Positions 37,605 to 45,696 of a stretch of DNA of 64,000 bases are shown in pieces. The stretch comes from Arthrobacter sp. PvP023 (lineage in GTDB: Bacteria > Actinomycetota > Actinomycetes > Actinomycetales > Micrococcaceae), in NCBI RefSeq assembly GCF_017832975.1, contig NZ_JAFIBI010000001.1:2976001-3040000 (forward strand). Direction: 5' to 3'. Below the pieces are notes generated by a model that was not told the DNA's origin, searched no databases, and saw only the letters and a list, made by a program, of their open reading frames with translations. How positions within the stretch are numbered: the first letter of the stretch is position 1; each line of letters starts with the position of its first letter. The position numbers and the translations under genes are program-made.

Positions 37605-38000
37605 CTATGCAGTGTGCCTACGGCGGGCTCCTATTAGGGCGGTGACGGCTGCTTCGGCCATGGCCGTTGCGGGTTGTTCCACGCTCGTCAACGGCGGCCA
37701 GCTGTACTCAGCTTCTGCGGATCCATCAAAGGAGGCCAGCGCCATGTCCGAAGGTACAGACAGGCCGGCTTCCCGCAGGGCCCTAAGGATGCCGATGCCC
37801 TGCATGTCTGAACTGGCGAAAATTGCTGTCGGTTTGTGGGCGGAGGACAGTAGTCGTTGGCCTGCCATGTAGCCGCCGTCCCTTGTGAAAGAGCTGCGCA
37901 CGACGGGACCTTCAGGCGGGCCTCCCTCAGCCAACGCCTGCAGCCAACCCTGTTCGCGTCCGTCCAGGAAGTTTCCGGTGCGGGTGCCCATAGTTCCCCG
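37605..38000 (-). pseudogene. LacI family regulator, carboxy-terminal remnant
   Basis: The frame encodes only the effector-domain end of a LacI regulator (GTMGTRTGNFLDGREQGW, DGGYMAGQRLLSS, KPTAIFASSDMQGIGILRAL, ending before GARRRHTA stop). The DNA-binding and first-lobe sequences are missing. Towards its 5' side the sequence passes into serine-recombinase-like sequence on the other strand, so it was cut by an older rearrangement, not by the IS21 element itself. Confidence 0.8.
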
Positions 38001-38110
38001 TGAGGACACCGTTATGGTGGACAGCACGGACCGGCTCACCTGTGTTGACGCCAACCGAAAATAGGGCCACGAACGCCAACTGAAAATGGGGCCACCGACC
38101 ATTATGGAAG

Positions 38111-39355
38111 GTGATCAATTTGGATGATTGGGCGGAGATACGCCACCTGTTTTCGACAGGCAAGCACTCGAAGCGGGAGATCGGCAGGATCGTGGGGGTT
38201 TCCCGCGGAACGGTGGATCGGGCGCTGGAATCGGACCGGGCGCCGAAGTATCAGCGGGCGGCCGGAGGGTCGAGTTTTGATGCGTTTGCTCCCAGGGTGC
38301 GGGAGCTGTTGGTAAAGACGCCGACGATGCCGGCCGCGACGCTGGCGGAGCGGGTGGGCTGGTCCGGTTCCGCGTCGTTGTTCCGGGCGAAGGTCGCCGT
38401 GATCCGGCCCGAATACGCAGCCCCTGACCCGGCGGACCGGCTGGTCCACGAGCCGGGGTTCCAAGTCCAATGTGATCTGTGGTTCCCGCACGAGCCGCTG
38501 CCGGTTGGGGCGGGCCAGAGTGACACGCCGCCGGTGCTGGTGATGACGTCGGCGTTCTCTGGTTTCATCCAGGCGCGGATGCTGCCGTCGCGGACGACGC
38601 CGGACCTTCTGGGCGGAATGTGGACTCTGCTGCAGGACGCGCAGGCGGTCCCGTCCAGGCTGTTGTGGGACAACGAATCCGGCATCGGCAGGCGCAAACC
38701 AACGGAGCCGGTGGCCGCATTCGCCGGCTCCCTAGGGCTGGAGATTAAGCTGCTTCCGCCGCGGGATCCGGAGTCCAAGGGCATGGTCGAACGGATGAAC
38801 AGGTTCTTCCGGCAACGCTTCATGCCGGGCCGGGACTTCCACTCACCAGCGGACTTCAACGGCCAGCTCGAAGACTGGCTGCCCAAAGCCAACCACCGCT
38901 ATTCGCGGTCCCGCCACGGCCGCCCCGACGAACTGATCATCCTGGACCGGGAGAGGATGCGGGAACTGCCGCCGGTGAGCCCGGAGGCGGTCTTCCGCAA
39001 CACGGTGCGGCTCCCGCGGGATTACTACGTGCGGGTCTTCTCCAACGACTATTCCGTGGACCCATCATTCATCGGGCGAATCGTGGATGTCATCGCTGAC
39101 CTGGACACCATCTGGGTCACCCACGAGGGTGTCATCATCGCCACCCACGTCCGGGCATGGGCACGGCACCTGGTGGTGACCGATCCCGCCCACGTGGCCC
39201 GCGCGGCGGTGATGCGCCGGGACTTTCGGTCCCAACGGGTCCGCCGCCCCGAACCAATAGAGTCCGTGGAGGTGCGGGATCTGGCTGCCTACGACGAGAT
39301 CTTCGGCATCGACCTCGGCCCGCAGCCGGACCTGGTCCTGGAGGCGGCCTCATGA
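38111..39355 (+). CDS. istA: IS21-family transposase IstA
   Basis: This 414-residue transposase has an amino-terminal helix-turn-helix (KREIGRIVGVSRGTVDRALE) and an integrase-type catalytic core with Asp (QCDLWF), Asp (WDNESGIG) and Glu (PESKGMVERMNRFF). The core is followed by a DNA-binding tail. The frame is intact and of normal length for the family. GTG start. It acts with IstB on the element ends. Confidence 0.95.
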   Translation: MINLDDWAEIRHLFSTGKHSKREIGRIVGVSRGTVDRALESDRAPKYQRAAGGSSFDAFAPRVRELLVKTPTMPAATLAERVGWSGSASLFRAKVAVIRPEYAAPDPADRLVHEPGFQVQCDLWFPHEPLPVGAGQSDTPPVLVMTSAFSGFIQARMLPSRTTPDLLGGMWTLLQDAQAVPSRLLWDNESGIGRRKPTEPVAAFAGSLGLEIKLLPPRDPESKGMVERMNRFFRQRFMPGRDFHSPADFNGQLEDWLPKANHRYSRSRHGRPDELIILDRERMRELPPVSPEAVFRNTVRLPRDYYVRVFSNDYSVDPSFIGRIVDVIADLDTIWVTHEGVIIATHVRAWARHLVVTDPAHVARAAVMRRDFRSQRVRRPEPIESVEVRDLAAYDEIFGIDLGPQPDLVLEAAS

Positions 39356-40110
39356 CCGGGACACCGTCACAGATCGAGTACTACGCCCGGGCCCTGCGCG
39401 CACCACGGATCAGCGATGGGTTCCGTCGGCTCGGGGACCAAGCCAGGGATGCGGGCTGGTCCCATGAGGAGTACCTGGCCGCGGTCCTCTCCCGTGAAGT
39501 CTCCGAACGCAAAGCCTCCGGAGCTGCCACCAGGATCAAAGCCGCGAGGTTCCCGGCACACAAGGACCTCGAGGAATTCAACTTCGACCACCAGCCCTCC
39601 GCGGACAGGAGCCTCATCGCGCACCTGGGCACCGGGGTGTTCCTCTCCGAGGCCAAAAACTTGGTCCTCCTCGGGCCACCCGGCACCGGCAAAACCCACC
39701 TCGCGGTGGGCATCGGCATCAAGGCAGCCAAGGCCGGGCACCGGGTCCTCTTCGATTCCGCAACCGGCTGGGTCGCCCGGCTGCAGGAAGCCCACTCACG
39801 CGGAAAACTCACCCAGGAACTGGCCAAACTCCGCCGCTACAGCCTCCTGGTGGTCGACGAAGTAGGATACATCCCGTTCGATCAGGACGCCGCGAACCTG
39901 TTCTTCCAGCTCGTCTCCAGCCGCTACGAACACGCCTCGATGATCCTGACGTCGAACCTCCCGTTCGCCCGCTGGGGTGACGTCTTCGGAGACCTGACCA
40001 TCGCCTCGGCCATGATCGACCGGATCGTCCACCACGCCGACGTCATCAGCCTCAAAGGCAACAGCTACCGGCTCAAGAAACACCAACCCGACGTCAGTAC
40101 GGCACAATAG
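39352..40110 (+). CDS. istB: IS21-family ATPase helper IstB
   Basis: This 252-residue AAA+ ATPase has Walker A GPPGTGKTH, Walker B SLLVVDEVGY and sensor ILTSNLPF. It assembles on DNA and loads IstA at the target. The ATG overlaps the istA stop (ATGA); a longer frame starting inside istA is out of place. Length is standard. With istA it makes the element look autonomous. Confidence 0.95.
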   Translation: MTGTPSQIEYYARALRAPRISDGFRRLGDQARDAGWSHEEYLAAVLSREVSERKASGAATRIKAARFPAHKDLEEFNFDHQPSADRSLIAHLGTGVFLSEAKNLVLLGPPGTGKTHLAVGIGIKAAKAGHRVLFDSATGWVARLQEAHSRGKLTQELAKLRRYSLLVVDEVGYIPFDQDAANLFFQLVSSRYEHASMILTSNLPFARWGDVFGDLTIASAMIDRIVHHADVISLKGNSYRLKKHQPDVSTAQ

Positions 40111-40508
40111 AACCACAACCCCGTGGCCCCGTTTTCAATTGGCACTAATGGCCCTATTTTCGGTTGGCGTTAACAACCTGGCTGGAACCTTGATGACTTG
40201 CGTGCTCTTGTCCAAGGCGGGGCTCGAAAGGGCGTGCGGATGGGGGACTTTACTGGACGACTCCCTTCGGCCAACCTCATGCTTTCTGTCATGGGGGCCT
40301 TCGCTCAGTATTCGAACGCTCCCTCATCAAAAGACCGACAGCGGGAAAGCGCAGAGCCTACAAGGGGCATAAAAGACCTTCACGCCGGACCGGGCATTCT
40401 AAGTGGTCCAGCGCGCCGGAAGCGCGCCAAGTACATCTGCGCTCTTACCTAATCCAGTGGCTCCGCACACCAGCACCGCCGCATTTTGGTCAATCGCGAC
40501 TAGGACTA

Positions 40509-41291
40509 TCAGTCCTCGGAACTCTCGCGCTCAGCGCGCGTCCACACGGATGCGGCAAGCGGCTGTTGACGCTCTTCTAAGAGGTGTCCTACTAGGCCAA
40601 TTGACCGGGCCATCACACCTAGCCCCCGGGCCACATCCCACGGCAGTCCCAGCACTGCGGCGATGGCGCCTATGGCTCCTGTTACGTTCACAGGCAGGAT
40701 CCGGCCGCGACTTTCGGAGGAGAGCCTTGACAGTTCCTCCATCAGCCGAAGCGGGGTATCGTCGAATCCCTGTTCGCGCGTGATCGCAAAGAGCTTCTGT
40801 GCACGTGGGTCAACAGGCTTGTGGACAGGATGCCCAAGTCCCGGGATTGGATTGCCTTCACGGGTGAAGTCCTCCGCAATCCTTGCCGCCAAGGATTTTA
40901 TGCCGCTTTCGTCGAGAGTTCCGGTCACCGGAAGATATGTCTGGCAGATTCGGGCGGCTCCTTCGATGGTTCCGACGAAGGTGTTTCCGAGGCCCAGGAG
41001 TCCTGCTGCGACGGCCCCCTGCAAAGACTCGGGAGCCCCCAAGGCAGTGAGCCTAGCGGTAAGGGCACTCGGCGTTAAACCGTGTTCTACGAGCGCGACG
41101 ACGATGGCGTTGAAAACGACGGATTCAGATTTATCGGGGAGCCGACGGAACAGCTCAAGGTAGGCGAAGTCGCCCAAAGATACGGTTCCGAGCATGTCGA
41201 TGAGGTCCAGTCCGTGCACGTGGACAGTGGACGGGGTGGCACGAGCTATGTCCGAGCGGATTGGGGTGCCGCCGCGGGTGTGAGTGGCCAT
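40509..41291 (-). CDS. Citryl-CoA lyase/citrate synthase-like protein
   Basis: This 260-residue member of the citrate-synthase superfamily has the catalytic His region NPIPGLGHPVHKPVDPRA and a VNVTGAIGAIAAVLGLPWDV helix pair. It is much shorter than true citrate synthase (about 370 or more residues) and matches the stand-alone citryl-CoA lyase group. The family cleaves or forms C-C bonds of citryl-CoA-like thioesters. The start overlaps the ligase stop (TGATG), so ligase and lyase are made together: a carboxylate is probably activated to a CoA ester and then cleaved. Between its stop and the IS remnant (40421-40508) I see no gene. Confidence 0.82.
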   Translation of the reverse strand: MATHTRGGTPIRSDIARATPSTVHVHGLDLIDMLGTVSLGDFAYLELFRRLPDKSESVVFNAIVVALVEHGLTPSALTARLTALGAPESLQGAVAAGLLGLGNTFVGTIEGAARICQTYLPVTGTLDESGIKSLAARIAEDFTREGNPIPGLGHPVHKPVDPRAQKLFAITREQGFDDTPLRLMEELSRLSSESRGRILPVNVTGAIGAIAAVLGLPWDVARGLGVMARSIGLVGHLLEERQQPLAASVWTRAERESSED

Positions 41292-42943
41292 CAGCGTGCT
41301 TCCTTCTGTCGTGCGGGGGCCGGGTTTTCCGCGAGCAGTTGCGCTGCTTCCAACCGCAGCTGGTCGCGACGGATTTTGTCACCGTTGGCGCTGGGCGTTG
41401 ACGGGTACGAGCGCACTATAACGATGCGTTTTGGGATCTTGAAGCTTGCCATCCGCTCGGCACAGTGCGCCAATATACGGTCGGGGGTTACCTCGGCCCC
41501 CTCTTCGGCGATCACGAAGGCGACGCCCAGGTCGTCGCCTGAGCGCGGGTCCCGTACTCCGACGACCTGTGCTTGGCGTACGCTGTTCAGTTCTTCGATT
41601 GTTGTTTCAACGTCGGCAGGCGAGACGGAGTATCCTCCGAGGCGCAGGGTGTCGTTGGCCCGGGCCAGATAGCAGAAGGTGCGATCGTCGATTAGGCGGG
41701 CGCTGTCGCCGGTGCGGAACCAGCCATCGGGTGTGCGACTTGCCGCTGTAGCGGCATCGTTGCGCAGGTAGCTTGGGAAGACTGTCGGGCCGGAGAACTG
41801 GAGTTCGCCTACCGAGCCAAGCGGAAGAACGAGACCCGTTTCAGGGTCTGTGACGCGGACACGGGTCTCAGGCACAGTGACCCGGCCGCCAGGCATTGCG
41901 CGGGCGGCCGCACTGGCTCCCGGCTCGCTGATTCCCGCGAACGCAAAAACTTCGCTGGATCCGTAAACGTTCATCGCCGTAATGCCGCGCTCTGCGGCGC
42001 CTCGGATGACGTCCTCGATATCGAGTCCGGCTGTGACCACTCGGGTAAGCGCCCCCAGCTCCGTCGGCCCGGCAGCCTCAAGAAGCTCCCGAACCGACCC
42101 TTCTGCTGCGACGAGCAGGTCGGAAGGGTGTGATGCCAGTGCCGCCAGAACACGTTCCCGCTTGAAGATTGGCAACAGGACTGCAGGTTGGCCGGCCATT
42201 AGCCCTGCGAGGAAGGGTACGAATCCGAAGGTTCCCGACAGCGACAGGACAACCATCTGCCGTGAAGCGGGGCTGAGGCGTAACCTCTCGGCGACTGCAT
42301 CCACATGGGTCACTACTGTCTGGTGCGTGTGGATGGCCAATTTGGGTGCAGAGGTTGTCCCGGAGGTGCCGAACACGATGAGCGGGTCTGCCGGTTCCGC
42401 AGTCACCGGGGGGACTGGCGCGTCGTTGACGGAGAGGTCGCCGCCCTGATGGCGCTGCCAACGACTGGGCGCCTGGTCGGGGTCGCCGCTAACGACGATG
42501 ACGTGTTCCACGGGAACGGCTTGCTCGCCGTCAAGCGCTGCTACTTCCGTAAGCCGGGGTGCAAAGTCCACGCCCTCGAACTCTGTAGCGGTCACCAAAA
42601 CCCGTGCGTCGCTGAGTCGAAGGAGGTGTCCGATTTCCTGCGCGCGGTAACGGGTATTAAGGGGAACGAGCAGTGCGCCAAGATGGGATGCGGCAAGGAA
42701 CAGATCCACCCATTGCTGGCAGTTAGGCAGCAGGGTGGCCACGCTGTCGCCGCGCCTAATTCCCAGCGACGCAAGGAACGCGGCGGTCCGTGCCACCCGT
42801 CCGGCCAACTCGTCATAGGTGGTGCACAATCCGCCGCCTACGTCGCTGAGGTCGATAACCGCAGGGGCTCCAGGGTGCAGTTCGGCGAGTGAGGAAAGAC
42901 GCTCATGGAGCGTAAGGGTGCTTTGAGTATGCAGTGACATCAT
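41291..42943 (-). CDS. AMP-dependent acyl-CoA synthetase/ligase
   Basis: This 550-residue ANL-superfamily ligase has the adenylate loop FGTSGTTSAPKLAIHTH (near residue 190), motif YGSSEVFAFAG, TGDSA and the catalytic Lys near the end in SANGDKIRRDQL. It would activate a carboxylic acid to its acyl-CoA using ATP. Two adjacent ATG codons begin it and the ribosome-binding site is weak. It lies 42 bp after the TetR gene and is coupled to the lyase gene. Confidence 0.92.
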   Translation of the reverse strand: MMSLHTQSTLTLHERLSSLAELHPGAPAVIDLSDVGGGLCTTYDELAGRVARTAAFLASLGIRRGDSVATLLPNCQQWVDLFLAASHLGALLVPLNTRYRAQEIGHLLRLSDARVLVTATEFEGVDFAPRLTEVAALDGEQAVPVEHVIVVSGDPDQAPSRWQRHQGGDLSVNDAPVPPVTAEPADPLIVFGTSGTTSAPKLAIHTHQTVVTHVDAVAERLRLSPASRQMVVLSLSGTFGFVPFLAGLMAGQPAVLLPIFKRERVLAALASHPSDLLVAAEGSVRELLEAAGPTELGALTRVVTAGLDIEDVIRGAAERGITAMNVYGSSEVFAFAGISEPGASAAARAMPGGRVTVPETRVRVTDPETGLVLPLGSVGELQFSGPTVFPSYLRNDAATAASRTPDGWFRTGDSARLIDDRTFCYLARANDTLRLGGYSVSPADVETTIEELNSVRQAQVVGVRDPRSGDDLGVAFVIAEEGAEVTPDRILAHCAERMASFKIPKRIVIVRSYPSTPSANGDKIRRDQLRLEAAQLLAENPAPARQKEAR

Positions 42944-42985
42944 CGTTTCTTCTACTCTGTGGGACGGCCCTTCCGGGCGGTGAAT

Positions 42986-43654
42986 TTAACTTTGCTTTGT
43001 CTCGTAGGCCGGGTCGACTCGAATGTCTCCGGCAACAGTTTCGGGGGAGGACCAGGAGCTGGCGTCCTGAACCATGGCCAGAGCCAGAAGGGCGTACCGC
43101 TCTGCCACTTCATCCCCCGTCAACGTGCCCTCCGAGCGGTACCACTGTGCGACCCCGGCGGACATGGTCAGGATCGCCCGCGTTGCTTCCCGGGGAAAGG
43201 GCGTGAGGAACACACCTGACTCGCGTCCCCTTGAGATGATGCCCTGCAGCATCTCATCGATACGATCACGTGCGACGACGAGGCGCTTGCGGTGGTCGAC
43301 GTCCAGATAGCGCAGCTCTGTCTGGGCAACCAGTGCTTCGGCAGGATGAGTGACCACATACTCGACGTAGGCGCGCACCCCCGCCTTCAACTGGTCCGAG
43401 GGATTGCCGCCAGCACCGGCGACCGCCCACTCGGTATGTGCCAAGTGGTTGTAGTTCGCCGTCTTCAGGATCTGGACCAGGAGGTCCTGTTTTGAAGGCG
43501 CGTAGTTGTACAGGTTGGAAAGCGCCATTCCGGCGCGCTGCGCAATTGTTCGCATAGAGGCGCCGCTGAAACCAAATTCCGCGAAGGAACTGATGGCGGC
43601 TTCGAAGAGGGACTCTCGGGCTGGCGACAAGCGCTGAAGTGAACGGTCGTTCAT
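42986..43654 (-). CDS. TetR family regulator of the catabolic cluster
   Basis: This is a TetR regulator of 222 residues with a helix-turn-helix (FAEFGFSGASMRTIAQRAGM, LSNLYNYAPSKQDLLVQIL) and a ligand domain. A GTG six codons upstream is an alternative start; neither has a clear ribosome-binding site, so a leaderless transcript is possible. It lies next to a perfect 24-bp inverted repeat and likely represses the ligase operon and the divergent six-gene operon. Confidence 0.88.
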   Translation of the reverse strand: MNDRSLQRLSPARESLFEAAISSFAEFGFSGASMRTIAQRAGMALSNLYNYAPSKQDLLVQILKTANYNHLAHTEWAVAGAGGNPSDQLKAGVRAYVEYVVTHPAEALVAQTELRYLDVDHRKRLVVARDRIDEMLQGIISRGRESGVFLTPFPREATRAILTMSAGVAQWYRSEGTLTGDEVAERYALLALAMVQDASSWSSPETVAGDIRVDPAYETKQS

Positions 43655-43801
43655 AGGAATAGAGATTGACACGACTACTGGATGCTGTCAATAGGAAGCC
43701 TTGGGCTGACCTAAAAATGCACTTATGAGGCGGGCGAGGACTCGTAGCCGTTACGCAACAGGGACCATTGACACGGCTGACCCTTGTCGGCTAGCGTTCT
43801 T

Positions 43802-43825
43802 TCACATGAACAGGCGTTCATGTGA
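43802..43825. promoter_or_regulatory. Perfect inverted repeat, probable TetR operator
   Basis: TCACATGAAC and GTTCATGTGA are 10-bp perfect arms around AGGC, in the divergent region between the TetR gene and the MaoC-SCP2 gene. The TGAAC...GTTCA core is a familiar form for TetR/AcrR operators. Confidence 0.7.
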
Positions 43826-43903
43826 TGGGCAACACTTTTTCTAAGTGCAGAGTTGCCTTGAGGCCTCGATCCCCTCCCTCCCCTTACCCTGAAGGACCTA
43901 CCC

Positions 43904-44785
43904 GTGACGTTCCAAACCCCGGTGAGTGCTCCCGCCGCAAATGGCATGACCACATCGCTGTATCTCGAGGATTTCTTCCCAGGTCAGCAGTTTGTAAGCG
44001 AGTCCTTTGTCGTTGAAAATGACGACCTGATCCGCTTCGCAGAAGTGTCGGGAGACCGGCATCCGATACACGTTCCCGGCGCCGTTGCCGGCGCCGACCT
44101 GATGGGACATGGCCCGTTCGGCATAGCCCGTTACTTCGGCGCCGTATTCGCCTCCGGCATCCTCGCTGAAACACTCATCGCCGGCCTCGACTCCCACTGG
44201 TATTACCGGCAACCGCTCCGAGTGGGCGCTCAGCTCCACTACGAGACGACGGTGACGGGCTGGCGCAGAAGTTCGGATCCATCGCGCGGCGTTCTGCACC
44301 GGTCGATAAGACTGCTGGACGCAGACGGACTCGTCGTGCAGGAGGGCACCACCGCCGTGCTGGTAAGAGCGGCAAGTGCCTCCCCCACGCAGGATGATCC
44401 TTCGTGGGCTCTGCCGTTGGGACTGCCGTGGGCGGCAGCAGTCGTCGCCGAGCTCGAGGATTCCTCGGCTTTCCACGATGCGACGCAGCTCTTCGACGGC
44501 ACGATTGGCTTGGCAAGCGAAGCCGCAGAGGTCCAGCTGCGGATCTACAAGGGGCAGGTCATCGACGTTGCCAAGCGCACGCCTCGCGGTCCCACGTTCA
44601 CCCTCAAAGGAGACGCGCGCGCCTGGTGTGACCTCCTGAGTAGTGATCGGAATGATTTTATCGCCCGCGCTCATCAGGGCCAGTTCGATGTAAGTGGCGA
44701 CGCTTACACCTATCTCCAGCTGACCAAGGCCTTGCATCTCATAGTTGAAGCAGGCCGCGCCGTGACCCAAAAGGGAGTTCAGTAA
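43904..44785 (+). CDS. MaoC-like hydratase fused to SCP2-like domain
   Basis: This 293-residue protein has two parts. Residues about 18-155 are a MaoC hot-dog domain with the hydratase-2-like FAEVSGDRHPIHVPGAVAGA. Residues about 180-285 look like a sterol-carrier-protein-2 fold (VQLRIYKGQVIDVAKRT ... FTLKGDARAWCDLLSSDRND ... GQFDVSGDAYTYLQLTKAL). MaoC domains add water to trans-enoyl-CoA; SCP2 domains hold hydrophobic acyl or sterol groups. The fusion suggests a bulky acyl-CoA substrate. GTG follows GAAGGA. It is the first gene of the six-gene plus operon. Confidence 0.78.
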   Translation: MTFQTPVSAPAANGMTTSLYLEDFFPGQQFVSESFVVENDDLIRFAEVSGDRHPIHVPGAVAGADLMGHGPFGIARYFGAVFASGILAETLIAGLDSHWYYRQPLRVGAQLHYETTVTGWRRSSDPSRGVLHRSIRLLDADGLVVQEGTTAVLVRAASASPTQDDPSWALPLGLPWAAAVVAELEDSSAFHDATQLFDGTIGLASEAAEVQLRIYKGQVIDVAKRTPRGPTFTLKGDARAWCDLLSSDRNDFIARAHQGQFDVSGDAYTYLQLTKALHLIVEAGRAVTQKGVQ

Positions 44786-45651
44786 TGACCCGAAACCCGC
44801 CCAGCTCCGCGCACTATCTAGATATCGATGACCGTCCCGGATTTGTCGCCACATTTGGGGAGGGCCGTCCGATCGTATGCATCCACACTGCCGGACAATC
44901 CGGCCTCCAGTGGCGTGACGCCATCGCAGGCCTCGTCGCTGGGGGGTATCAGGTCATCGTCCCGGATCTTCCGGGCCATGGACATTCGGAAGAGCCCGTT
45001 ACCGGTCCGGTCACCGATCTCGGATACTACGGCGACTGGATCATTCGGCTAATAGAAATCCTTGACCTTGACGAACCCTATGTAGTGGGCTGCTCGATCG
45101 GCGGAAAAATTGCGCTCGACGTCGCCGTGAAGAAGTCCGCCAAGCTCGCTGGAGTGATCGCCATGGCAGCCGACGCACAAAACAACGGGCAAAATGAACG
45201 ATCGCTTCGCCGAAACCTCGAAGATGCGGTCTCGCCCTCACGCACCGACCGCACCTTCTACGGCACCCTCGCCGCCTGCGGCTCCGGCGTCGAGGAAGCA
45301 CGCCGGCAAAGGATCGCCGCGCGGCACCGCCGTGAGGATCCACAGGTCGCCCTCTCCGATCTGATTGGCTGGGCCAGGCATGACGTCTCGTCAGGGCTAT
45401 CAGCGATTGTCTGCCCAGTGCATCTGGTAGTGGGTGGGGATGACTTTTGGCTCGACCCTGAAGGCGTGGAACGGACCGCGGCGGGAATCCAGGGAGCGCG
45501 GTACACCCTGCTTCCTGGCATCGGTCATTATCCAATGGAAGAGCTTCCCGACATCGCAGAGCGGCTGTCCGAATGGCTACTGGATCTCTCCATCAACGGG
45601 AACTTCCGCATCACTTCAGATGCTGCCCGAACACCGGACACTGCGCTCTGA
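44785..45651 (+). CDS. Alpha/beta hydrolase
   Basis: This 288-residue alpha/beta hydrolase has the nucleophile elbow VVGCSIGGKIAL (Ser), acid near VVGGDDFWLDPEG and catalytic His in LPGIGHYPMEELP, with an oxyanion HTAG. It may hydrolyse an ester or lactone, or cleave a C-C bond in the meta-cleavage-hydrolase manner. The start overlaps the previous stop (TAATG), so it is translated with the MaoC-SCP2 protein. Confidence 0.9.
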   Translation: MTRNPPSSAHYLDIDDRPGFVATFGEGRPIVCIHTAGQSGLQWRDAIAGLVAGGYQVIVPDLPGHGHSEEPVTGPVTDLGYYGDWIIRLIEILDLDEPYVVGCSIGGKIALDVAVKKSAKLAGVIAMAADAQNNGQNERSLRRNLEDAVSPSRTDRTFYGTLAACGSGVEEARRQRIAARHRREDPQVALSDLIGWARHDVSSGLSAIVCPVHLVVGGDDFWLDPEGVERTAAGIQGARYTLLPGIGHYPMEELPDIAERLSEWLLDLSINGNFRITSDAARTPDTAL

Positions 45652-45696
45652 CTTCCTATCCCCTCTTCAATCTGCCCAATAACCGGAGGTTCAACG

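Larger units (their letters stand above)
38043..40175 (+). mobile_element. IS21-family insertion sequence (complete)
   Basis: The 2133-bp element is bounded by inverted ends TGTTGACGCCAACCG... and its partner ...CGGTTGGCGTTAACA. Inside each end a second, related copy (GCCAACTGAAAATGGGGCCAC on the left, its counterpart on the right) forms the multiple terminal repeats typical of IS21. It carries istA and istB with a 4-bp overlap. The flanking ACCTG at 38038-38042 and 40176-40180 is a 5-bp target duplication, so it arrived by transposition and has not rearranged since. Confidence 0.93.
38000..40420 (+). pseudogene. Serine recombinase (resolvase/invertase) remnant split by IS21 element
   Basis: Left of the element the plus strand reads REDTVMVDSTDRLT. 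Right of it the frame resumes as NLDDLRALVQGGARKGVRMG, then PSANLMLSVMGAFAQ, and after a further shift FERSLIK. Joined across one target duplication this matches the resolvase segment usually written DRLARNLDDLRxLV...ANLMLSVMGAFAEFER. The amino-terminal catalytic Ser region is absent and several frameshifts are present, so it is dead. It is evidence of an older mobile element. Confidence 0.75.

Noticed and set aside
39157..40110. A longer IstB with a start inside istA
   Set aside because: The extra residues are Arg/Gly/Pro-rich shadow sequence; the ATG overlapping the istA stop is the standard IS21 arrangement.
40406..40508. Minus-strand VLVCGATGLGKS resembling a Walker A motif
   Set aside because: Only about 35 codons before a stop, with no start or supporting domain; a chance P-loop-like string or an unidentifiable scrap.
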